Of a stretch of 12,061 nt of DNA, positions 1-7,809 are shown piece after piece (the stretch's first letter is position 1; every line of letters begins with the position of its first letter). The DNA is from Blastocladiella britannica (taxonomy: Eukaryota > Blastocladiomycota > Blastocladiomycetes > Blastocladiales > Blastocladiaceae). Where the stretch lies: contig MU625090.1 of the NCBI GenBank assembly GCA_025349905.2, positions 1-12,061 on the forward strand, read 5' to 3'. Both the position numbers and the translations under genes were made by a program. The notes below the pieces were generated by a model that saw only the letters and a program-made list of their open reading frames with translations, did no database searches and was not told the origin of the DNA.

Positions 1-63
1 TGTTTCATTTTTTCACGAAAAAGTCAATAATAAATATTTGATTTCCACATTTCGAAAAAAGAA

Positions 64-2776
64 CTACTGCAACAGCTGCCAAATATCCTCGACCTTGACG
101 TGCCGGGTGGTATCCCCGTTAGGTTCGCGCCACGACGCGGCCAGCTGCCGCTGCCAGTCCTCGCGTGCCGACGGGAACTTCCACGGCATGAAGTCGTCGA
201 CCGACTCGACCCGCGACAGCAGCGACTGCACGACCGACAGCAGCACAATGAACGCAAACACCCGTTTAAAGAGCGACGCCTCGGGCCGGCCCAGAAGGCG
301 GATCAGGCGCGCGTGCACGTGCAAGCCCGTCAGGGACATGGCGCGGGCGCCGGCAGCCGCCGCCGCGGCGGCCAGCACCGGGCTCGATGGCGGCGACAGT
401 TTGCCCCTAAGCATCGCCAGCCCGCCGTCGCTAAAGATGGCGGTCGCGTAGTCGGTGGTAGTGGGCGTGACGGGGCTCATGACGGCCATGGCCCGCAGCA
501 AGCACGTCGCGGCGTCGACGGACTTGGCCGCAGCGGCATGGTCGAGCGCCGTGTACCCGCACGCGTCGCGTGCGTGCGGGTCGCACTTGGCCGCGTCCAC
601 CAGGAACGTCACCAGCCGCGGCATGTTGGCGCGCCCCGCCCGGGCCAGCCACGAGACCGACTGCAGCGAGTCGACCACGCGTTCGGGCAGCTCGGATGTT
701 CCCGGGACGTACTCGGGGTCGACCATGGCGGCCGCCACGTGGATCGCGCACATGACTTTTTCCTCGAGCGGCATGGACTCGGGCAACAGGGCCGCAAACT
801 CGGCCGCCGAGAACGGTACTGCCGGTTTGGACGGGGGCCATGTTGGCGCCGCCGCTGCCGCCGCCATAGAGAAGAACGATCCATATGGCGGCGACTGCTG
901 CTGCTGCTGCTGCTGTTGCTGTTGTTGAGTCTGCGGCTGGGTCGGCGCGTACCCTTGGATGATACGGTTCGCCACGTCGCGCGGGGTCGAGAATGACTGC
1001 AGCAAGTTGAACCCAATGAGCTGAAGCGCCAGCTCCATGAGCGCCTTGTCGGTGTCGTCCTTGTACGTGAACGTGACGGGCAGCGACCGGTCCGCGAGGT
1101 CGAGGTCGAGCATTTGCTTGATGCACACCGGCACGCTGCCAGCCGAGGGCGACGGCGGCAGCGTGCATATGAGGGTGTTGGCCGACCAGTACACGGTGTT
1201 CGTGGCCAGGATGCCGCCAAAGCACACGGCGAGGGATTCTATTTCCATTTTTTTGGTGAGCTCCTCCAATGTGAGTAATGCGAAAAATGAAAAAGACAAA
1301 TACCAGTGAAATTCTGGCCAAGGACCGTGACTTCGATCCCGCCATGCACGGGCCCCTCGAACGGGATCACGCGCTCAATCTTGGGCAGCGTGAGGGCCGG
1401 TGGGCTGATGGTTGCTCCAAACAATGCCAGTGGGTTCAGTCCAAACCCGTCGGTGAGGAAGCTGCTGGAGAGCAAGCCTGACGATGGTGGCGATGCGGTT
1501 GGGGTGGGCAGGCCGAGCAACGGCGCAACGGAGCCGTACATGCCGGGGGACAGCGGCATGCACGGGGCCGTGTCGGCGCCGCGGGCGCGTTTGGCCGGTT
1601 GCGGGGACGCCGAGACCGAGACGCTGGAAGAGCTGGGCGATGGCGGTTCGGTGGTGCCGTCGAGGTCGATTTTGCCATCTGGTCCATTTTTTTTGGTGAT
1701 GAATTGACTTTTTTTTACCCATGCGTTGAAACGTGTACGTACCATCCATCTCGGCCTCCTGACGTCGCTTCTTCTTGTTTGCCGACTTGTGATCGTCGGT
1801 CATCAAGATGGGAGACGACTCGCCCTGGGCCACGACGCGGCCGTTGGGCCCGTCCAGCAGCGAGAAGCGCACAATGAATCCGAGCTTTTCGTCGTGATGG
1901 CGGGTGTAGCTGTGTTGGAGCAGATGGGGCCATGGGGGGTTATTAATTCCAGGAGGTTGGGTCAAGTCAGTTTTTCAAATCAGCCATTTTCGGATAAGCT
2001 TCACTAACACGTCGAGCCGAGCGAAGGGCAGGAAGGGGAGGGATGGACGTGGCAGGGACACAAGGAGAATAGGAGAATAAATACCAGGGAATGCGGGCCG
2101 GCAGCACAAACTCGCCCGAGGAAATGGGCACAATGGGGTGGGCATGGACAAGCAGCATTTTGCGGTCGCACATGGCCAAGTCGGCGGTCGGAGCGCGCAA
2201 GGCGGGACCAAGAACCACCGCGGGCCGTTTCCGTGCTGCTGCTGTACCGGTTTCTGTTGCAGCAGCAGCAGTTCCAGCGGCATCCTCCGTGGCGGCAGTG
2301 GGAGTGGTGGGCGGAACCAGCGGGCCTTGGCGCGCGAGCTTCTTGTGCTCGCGACTGAGGCACGCCTGGCAGCATCGGGTGCGCTTGTTCAGGTCCGACG
2401 CGCACATCACGTCAGCCGAGAGCCACAGGTCGCCGGGACTAAACTGGGCCAAATCAAGGTCATCGGTAATGGAGGCATCTCCGGCGGCATCGGAGAGGAG
2501 AGCAGGGGACGATGACAGGGTCTGCAAGAAGCCCTCGCGCGGACGCAGCCAGCGCTCCGATGCCAGGAGCAGGTCCGGGATGTGCAAGTGGCGGAACTGG
2601 CCGGGAGTCGCGGCGGTGATGGAGCAGCGCAGGCGAATCAGGGTCTCGGTGCGCGACTTGGGCGGCACGTCGTGGAAGACGATGGCGAGGGGTGTGTCCA
2701 TTATGGGCGTGGCCATCACGGGCATGGCCATCATCTCGGGCGGCGTGGGGAATGAGCCCGGTATAGTCGCGGACAT
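64..2776 (-). CDS. MGA2: Spt23/Mga2-like ER-tethered transcription factor (IPT/TIG, ankyrin, C-terminal membrane segment)
   Basis: Four exons, read on the minus strand: 2776-2085, 1909-1743, 1678-1304 and 1238-64 (stop TAG). The introns are 175, 64 and 65 nt, with donors GTATTT, GTACGT and GTATTT and acceptors CAG, CAG and TAG. All phases (2, 1, 1) agree and give 802 residues. The N-terminal module (about 1-290) carries Spt23/Mga2 signatures: FHDVPPKSRTETLIRL, DVMCASDLNKRTRCCQ, a CYTRHHDEKLGF block formed across intron 1, and SSPILMTDDHKSANK. An IPT/TIG domain spans about 385-472, with GGIEVTVLGQNF continuing across intron 3 into ESLAVCFGG. A glutamine run lies at about 516-526. At least one ankyrin-like repeat lies near 608-665 (CGYTALDHAAA). 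A hydrophobic segment at about 737-754 fits the family's ER membrane anchor. In yeast these proteins are released by Rsp5 and the proteasome and activate OLE1 and hypoxia or lipid genes. That role here is inferred from family. Spt23 and Mga2 are paralogues in yeast and cannot be told apart here. Confidence 0.93.
895..927 (-). repeat. CAG/CAA tract encoding an 11-residue polyglutamine run
   Basis: Eleven consecutive CTG or TTG triplets on the plus strand read as CAG or CAA on the coding strand. They give a glutamine run between the IPT and ankyrin regions of the Mga2-like protein. Interruption by CAA codons (TTG at 916, 922 and 925) breaks the pure CAG array and would slow expansion. Low-complexity linkers are common at this place in the family. 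Length polymorphism between strains is likely but not shown here. Confidence 0.9.
2234..2270. repeat. CTG/CAG inverted repeat inside the Mga2-like gene
   Basis: An 11-base arm TGCTGCTGCTG (2234-2244) is mirrored by CAGCAGCAGCA (2260-2270) across a 15-base loop. It encodes two alanine or threonine-rich stretches of the first exon's low-complexity linker, so the symmetry may be only a by-product of repeated alanine codons. It can form a strong hairpin in DNA or in the transcript. Confidence 0.8.
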
Positions 2777-2968
2777 GTATCGTTTTTTTTTCTGGTGAGA
2801 GACAAAGATTTCTCCAAGACATTTGAGTTCGAAAACGAGCCGAGGGGTTTCGCGTCAGGCAGCGACGCGGTCAGCTGACGGTCACGTCTTTCCACAATTC
2901 CGCGCCAGAGTTCGGCCATCAAGGGGGACGCTCTCCCTCGCTATTTTCTTACGGCGTTACGATTCATA
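2777..2968. promoter_or_regulatory. Divergent promoter region between the Mga2-like gene and uL23 gene
   Basis: 192 nt separate the two divergent start codons, so both promoters must lie here or inside the genes. Visible elements: TTTCGCG at 2848-2854, which resembles the SBF/E2F-type site; an inverted repeat CGCGTC (2851-2856), seven bases, GACGCG (2864-2869); and a perfect 10-base palindrome GTCAGCTGAC (2870-2879), followed closely by GTCACGTC. No clear TATA box is seen. Binding by any named factor is inference. Confidence 0.5.
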
Positions 2969-3836
2969 ATGGTTGCCCCCGCTAAGAGTATGGGCATCTT
3001 TTACTGCTGGTTGCTCTTGCTCTATTTTTCGAATGGTCTCTTCCTTTGTTGCGGTGCCTCAATTGCGCACTCACGACGATTGCCGACGATGTTACACGCA
3101 CGACACATAACGCGGCCCTAGAACACGCCAACTGGTCCTTGACAATGCGCTGGTGGCGCTGCAGCGCTGTTAATGCTGGAGTTACTGTCGTTGGACAAAG
3201 CTCCACAACAGCATACTCGCAAATTACGCTACGCCTACCAAAACAACGCCAGCGACAATGAATAATCGAGCAAGAGCAACCAGCCAACCCACATCATCAA
3301 CTGCCACAAATGAAATACTGACGAAATCAAATTTAACAACAGCCGTTCCCGCCAAGAAGCAGGCCCTCGCCGCCCGCAAGGCCGCCCTCAAGGGTGTGCA
3401 CGCCACCAAGGCCCGCAAGATCCGCACCTCGTCGACCTTCCACCTGCCCAAGACCCTGCGTCTGACCCGCAAGCCCAAGTACTCGCGCAAGTCGGCCCCC
3501 TCGGCGCCCCGTCTCAACTCGCTCAACACCCTCAAGTACCCGCTCACCACCGAGACGGCCATGAAGCAGATTGAGGACGAGAACACCCTGGTGTTTGTTG
3601 TGGACGTGATTGCCAACAAGTACCAGATCAAGCAGGCCGTCAAGGACTCGTTCCAGGTCGAGGTCCAGAAGGTGCGCACTCTGATCCGCCCCGACGGCAA
3701 GAAGAAGGCGTTTGTTCGCCTGTCGGCGGACGTGGACGCCATGGAGGTTGCCAACCGCGTACGTACTTCATGCTGTTCTGATTTCTTTGATTTTTTACTG
3801 ACTTGTTTTGATAATGAATAGATCGGCTTCGTTTGA
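2969..3836 (+). CDS. RPL25: 60S ribosomal protein uL23 (yeast Rpl25, animal RPL23A)
   Basis: Three exons: 2969-2987 (19 nt), 3343-3758 and 3822-3836 (ATC GGC TTC GTT TGA). They give 149 residues, close to yeast Rpl25 (142) and human RPL23A (156). The mature start is [19 protein letters not shown], with the Thr codon split by intron 1. Phases are 1 then 0. The basic N-terminal tail is followed by the globular uL23 domain, with signatures [55 protein letters not shown] and [17 protein letters not shown], ending VANRIGFV. The protein binds 26S/28S rRNA at the polypeptide exit tunnel and docks SRP and the nascent-chain complex. Codon use is strongly biased to C- or G-ending codons, as expected for a highly expressed gene. 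An ATG at 3258 is in frame with exon 2 but lies inside intron 1, after the better start at 2969, so it was not used. Confidence 0.95.
2988..3342 (+). other. Long first intron of the uL23 gene (355 nt)
   Basis: The donor is GTATGG directly after codon 6 plus one base. The acceptor is AACAACAG, and a branch-point-like CTGAC lies at 3318-3322. At 355 nt it is about five times longer than most introns in the window (53-67 nt). A large intron after a tiny first exon is common in fungal ribosomal protein genes and can be regulatory or host a small RNA. It contains a marked hairpin at 3166-3212. No C/D-box pair was convincing. Confidence 0.85.
3166..3212 (+). repeat. Hairpin within the uL23 intron
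   Basis: An outer stem GCTGTT (3166-3171) pairs with AACAGC (3207-3212). An inner stem TGGAG (3177-3181) pairs with CTCCA (3201-3205). The internal loop is asymmetric and the terminal loop is about 19 bases. Just upstream lie the palindrome GCGCTGCAGCGC and an AGAACA string (3120-3125) that fits an H box (ANANNA). A host H/ACA snoRNA is possible, but the pairing is not a textbook pseudouridylation pocket. Confidence 0.5.
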
Positions 3837-3929
3837 ATTGCCCAATCCTTCCAATACATCTATTGTGGAATTTTTTTTTTCTCCTTTTTTGGACTCCTTG
3901 AAAAACAAAAAACAAAAAATCATAAAAAC
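3837..3929. promoter_or_regulatory. Short spacer: uL23 3' end and promoter of the next gene
   Basis: 93 nt separate the uL23 stop from the next start. The spacer has a long T-rich stretch, a GGACTCC string and then an A-rich leader (repeated AAAAAAC) running into the ATG at 3930. An A-rich leader before the start codon is typical of fungal mRNAs. No canonical AATAAA was found. Confidence 0.5.
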
Positions 3930-4368
3930 ATGGAGAAAAATAAGATCCAATCCTTTCTCGACCACTCGGGTCTGGCCCGGCGCTGGTCATTGGAAACAGA
4001 GGTGGCCGTGGACGCAATGGGAAACTCTATTGCGCTGGTCGGGGATCGCGAGGCAGAATGGCGGACCTGCTTTTCGCGTATCGACGAGTCGGCGCCGATC
4101 CCGCGTGCCGTCGCCTTTGTCTACTGGGCATCCTCGGACGAGGGTGCTACTGGATTCGTGCGTGATGAATTGAATGATTTCCCATCGATGCAAAATTAAT
4201 CCAAATCATATAATAAAGCTCAAGTGCCGCGTGGAGCACTCGCACCACATTCTTGCCATTAAAATCGATCCATCGGCAAGCGACGCGCACTCCCTTGCGT
4301 CTGCCTCTGCCGCACTTGAAAAGTGCATCCTGTTCACCCTGGAATCCAAGATGCGCCTGGGCGCATAA
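3930..4368 (+). CDS. Small protein of unknown function, possibly Roadblock/LC7-like
   Basis: Two exons, 3930-4157 and 4219-4368 (stop TAA), give 125 residues. The 61-nt intron (donor GTGCGT, acceptor AAAG) is phase 0; without it the frame stops within 14 codons. The ATG follows a long A-rich leader. No family is recognised with certainty. What can be seen is an N-terminal helix-like stretch (KIQSFLDHSGLARRW), a strand-turn-strand with EVAVDAMGNSIALVG, a middle strand AVAFVYW, strands KCRVEH and ILAIKID, and a C-terminal helix ASAALEKCILFTLESK. This alternation is reminiscent of Roadblock/LC7 proteins such as LAMTOR subunits or dynein light chains, but that is only a hypothesis. There is no signal peptide or membrane segment. 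It is closely packed with its neighbours on the same strand (93 nt and 44 nt). Confidence 0.72.
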
Positions 4369-4412
4369 ACCATATTCAGTCAAATCAACTGGTCATAATA
4401 TACGCTGTGATA
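4369..4412. promoter_or_regulatory. 44-nt spacer between two same-strand genes
   Basis: Only 44 nt lie between the TAA at 4366-4368 and the ATG at 4413. It contains TATTCAGTCAAATC and CATAATATACG, the second weakly TATA-like. Promoter elements for the downstream gene must lie here or within the upstream gene, or the two genes share a transcript. Nothing else is recognised. Confidence 0.4.
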
Positions 4413-7366
4413 ATGAATACGACGCACGTCAGCTTGATTGGCATGGGCCTGACCCACTGCTCGCAGTTTGCCGCGCACTTGAATGGCAACGACTTCAGTA
4501 GTAATGATCGGCACACGCCCGCCCCAACCGAATCCCTGATCCTGCACGCCAACGCGCTGACCGACCTAGACGCGGGCATCATGGCCCGGCTCTCGCACCT
4601 CGTGCACCTGGACCTATCCTCCAACGCGCTCACAACTCTCCCGACCGCCGCCCTGGTCCCACTGGTCTCTCTGCGATCGCTCAACGTCGCCAACAATGCG
4701 CTGACCACTGTTGCCGGCATCGAAGCGTTGCCGTCGCTCCGGCGCCTGGTGGCCGCATTCAACCGCATCACCACCATCGTTGCGCTCGTGCACCTGCACG
4801 CGGGCGCCGTGCGGTGTCCGCTCGAGTCCCTGGACTTGCGCAGCAACGCGATCGCAGACCCGGGGGAAATGTACTACTTGAGTGGGCTGGTGAACCTCAA
4901 GCGGCTCGCGTTGCACGGGAACCCAATAACAAGTGGTGGATCCACTCACTCGGTGTGGGATATGTGTCCGGGCTTGTTGTTTCTGGACGGCGTGGACCGA
5001 CGCGGGGTGCCTGCGGGCGTGGGGGATAACGAGCATGATAGCGCGGCGTTGTTGCCGCCGCCGCCGCCTTTACTCGTCACGAATTTCGGTCACACTTTAT
5101 TGCCGCCACCGACGGTACCGGCTGTAGCTGTTACCGCTCCAGCAGCTGAAGGCGCTTCTACTCCAGTCATCCAACATCCGGTCCCACCACCACCACCACC
5201 TCCTGCTGTCGTACCCGCTCCTGCTGCTGTTCCTGCTTCTTCAGACGCCGCAAATGTCACCTTGCTCAACGCGACGGTAGCGCGCTTAGCGGCCGCGCTC
5301 GCGGCTCGACAAGACACCGTCGTCGCCTCTGAGGCGCCGTCACAACTGCGGGACGAGTTGGCCGATCTGAAACGGCAAATGGCCGACCTCGAGCGCGCCG
5401 CACGCACAGAACCGCCACCACCTCCGCCCGCGGTAGCACCACCTCCGCAGACGCCTCCGCATCGAAATCGGGAACAGACCGAGCAGACGATCGCGGCCCT
5501 CGAAGCCGAGTCTGCGCACATTCGTCGTGCGGCGGCCTCTCGCGAACGCAAGTTGCAAGCGGCGCTGGATGCCGCCAACCACGAACGCAAGCGGTCGGCT
5601 GCGCTCGAGACCCGGTGCTTGAAGCTGGCCAAACGCGCGGCGGCCACCGCTGACGAGCTGGAGGTGGCACGTGCCGATGTGGCCGGTCTGAGAGAGCAGT
5701 TGGGCGAAAGGACTGCGACGGTTGCGCAGCAGGAACAGGAACTGGTCAGCGGTGCGCAGGAGATGCGGCGGGTGGTGGGGAGGTTGGGTAAGGAGCGGGA
5801 TAAGTGTCATGCCAAGTTGATCGAGGTATCTTTTTCAATTTGTATGGTTTCGGCCTAATGATTATTGACTCCTTTGAGGAATTATAAAGGCCAAGGAGGA
5901 AATCTCGATCCTCAGGGCAGTGTCCAAAGAATTGTCGCAGGACTTGCAGTACATGAAGGATCAAGTCCGCGAGCAGGAACTGGCATGCAAGGAGCAGCTT
6001 CGCGAGGCACTCGAGTACGTTATATCTACTGATAGAGGGCATCCCATTCTCATTCAATATTCTAAAGAAAACACAATGCCGACCGAGCCAATGCACGCGA
6101 CCGGCTGTCGATCGACCACGCAGCGCACGTTACCCACCTCCAAGCCCAAATCTCCGATCTGCAAGCGCAACTGCAGCGCGAGCGTGCCGAATCAGTGCAG
6201 CTAGCGGCCACCGCCGCGCAGCACACGCGCGCCGTCGAGTCCGACCTCGAGTCCGCGGTGCGCCGCGAAAAGGACCTCGAGTCGCAGCTCGCCGACGCGC
6301 ATGCCGCCGCCGCCGACGCGCGCACCAAGGCCGAGCTCTTTGCGCGCGAACGCATGCAGCTCGGAGTGATGGTCAAGGAGCTGCAGGGCAAGCACGCGCA
6401 GGTGTCGGCGTCGTTCACCGACTTGCAGCAACTGTTTGACCATCGCACGCAAAAGTACGCCACCAAGCTGCGGTCCGTCACTGGCGCGCTGAAAGTGGCC
6501 CAGCAGCAGGCGCAGGACCAACTGACCAAGCTCGAGACCAAGTCCGCTGCGCTCACCGCTGCCACTGCGACGGTGCTGGACTTGAAGGCGACTGTTGCCG
6601 AGCAGTCGGCGCGGATTGATGGGTTAGGACGCGATGTGACCAGACTATCGGCGGATCTGGCCACCGCACAGCACGCTGGCGCCGTCAAGGACCGACAGGT
6701 GGTCGATTGCCAGGAATCGCTGCGCAACCTCAAGGCCAACCTGGCCGCCAAGGTATCGGAGTTTACTGCCATGAAGGACCGCATTGACGCTGCGCGCGAG
6801 CTCGAGGCCGAGGTATTACATCTTTTATATACATTTATTTATTTGACTCTAACACATTAGAAATGAATGGACCACAGTACAAACTGATGGAACGCGAGCT
6901 GGTCCACCGCGAAGACCTGATTGACGAGTACCGCCGCGAACGCGACGAGCACCGCGCCGAGTGCACGCGCGTACGCAGCAAGCTCGCCGACCGCGACGAA
7001 GCCTTATCTCGGATCGAAGCCGAGGCAGCGTCCATGCGCGCCGCAATGGCCGCCCATGCCGACCGCGCCGACCACGAGCTCCGATCCCAGGTGGGAGCGC
7101 GCGACCTGGCCATTGACGAGCTGAAACGGCTGTTGCAGGCGACTCAGGACCGGTTTGCGGCTGTGGAAGCCGATCGCGATCGGTTTTCGGCTCAGTGTGC
7201 ACGGGCCGAGCACGAGTTGCAAGATGCGCGCCGCGATGCGTGCAAGGCGGCCGAAACGCATCAACATGAGGTCGCAGGGATGCGGCAGCAGAACGACGCG
7301 TTGCGGGCCAAGTGGGACGCGCTGTCCAAGCTGTTGTCATCGTCATCGGCTGCCATGGGGCCGTGA
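4413..7366 (+). CDS. Leucine-rich repeat and long coiled-coil protein (LRRCC1/centriolin-like)
   Basis: Four exons, 4413-5825, 5890-6014, 6068-6812 and 6878-7366 (stop TGA), give 923 residues. The introns are 64, 53 and 65 nt with phases 0, 2 and 0. Their donors are GTATCT, GTACGT and GTATTA, and their acceptors AAAG, AAAG and CACAG. The TTAG at 6857-6860 was not used because it puts an immediate TGA in frame. Residues 40-195 form SDS22-like leucine-rich repeats (LVHLDLSSNALTTL, LRSLNVANNALTTV, LESLDLRSNAIAD, LKRLALHGNP) closed by an LRR-cap-like CPGLLFLDG. A proline and alanine-rich linker spans about 213-275. A short coil lies at about 283-333 and a second proline run follows to about 350. 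An almost unbroken heptad-rich coiled coil then extends to near the C-terminus. This order matches centrosomal proteins such as LRRCC1 and centriolin, which act at centrioles or basal bodies. Coiled-coil similarity is unspecific, so the exact orthologue is uncertain. The upstream in-frame ATG at 4323 overlaps the previous gene and was not chosen. Confidence 0.88.
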
Positions 7367-7809
7367 GGGTTATTGTGTTCCTCTTTCTCGAATGGACCTT
7401 CCCCACCTTCACCAAGTCGCATGATCATTTTCCTGGGCTCCCAATTGTATTCTTTTTTTTCGAGATCCGGTGGTGCACCCGCGAGCAGGTTGTCTTTTTT
7501 TTTTTTTTGTTCCTTTTGTTTCATGTTGGACTCACAAAATATTGAACAGGCTGAATACTGACCTGCGCCTCCGCCTCCGCCTCTGTATGGAATATACGCA
7601 TCGAAACTCGTATGCTTGGGGAAACCTGCGATCCTGTCTGCGCACCAACAACAACAACAACAACAGCAACAACAAAAAAAAAAACACGAGATAGCGCGAG
7701 CATAGTTTGACTCAAATACCCTGGCTTCCGACCCACTGATCTGTAACTACCTCGAGTACAAGCAGCTGGGTAACAAGAGCTGATTAGACTTGTAACACAC
7801 ACAAACAAC
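7367..7809. promoter_or_regulatory. Intergenic region upstream of the OPT transporter gene
   Basis: No gene is supported in these 443 nt. The first part is likely the 3' UTR of the coiled-coil gene and has T runs at about 7453-7460 and 7495-7508. A (CCTCCG)-like stretch lies near 7566-7583. A CAA-repeat tract followed by an A run lies at 7646-7684. The start codon at 7810 sits in a favourable CAAACAACATG context after an ACACAC leader. A minus-strand reading frame crosses the region but is antisense to the transporter's first exon and has no recognisable content. Confidence 0.55.
7646..7684 (+). repeat. CAA trinucleotide tract with terminal A run
   Basis: About nine CAA units, one of them changed to CAG, run into 11 consecutive adenines (7674-7684). 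The tract lies 125 nt upstream of the transporter start. If it is in the 5' leader it would be an unstructured CAA-rich leader; if upstream of the start site it may be a nucleosome-disfavouring tract. Confidence 0.85.

Noticed and set aside
27..41. AATAAA-like string near the left edge as a polyadenylation signal of the Mga2-like gene
   Set aside because: The hexamer is on the plus strand, while the adjacent gene ends on the minus strand. It could at most serve a gene outside the window.
100..996. Plus-strand open frame of about 300 codons across the Mga2-like last exon
   Set aside because: It is a shadow of the minus-strand gene. The translation is Arg/Gly-rich and without domain features, and it includes a leucine run that is just the antisense of the CAG tract.
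3258..3342. In-frame ATG and 28 codons upstream of the uL23 conserved region as an alternative N-terminus
   Set aside because: The segment is AT-rich, unlike the rest of the gene, holds a CTGAC branch-like site and ends in AACAACAG. Splicing from the exon at 2969 gives the expected uL23 start MVAPAKTVPAKK in the correct phase.
6845..6865. TTAG at 6857-6860 as the acceptor of the third coiled-coil gene intron
   Set aside because: Using it puts TGA immediately in frame. The next AG (6876-6877) keeps phase 0 and continues the coiled coil as YKLMERELVHRED.
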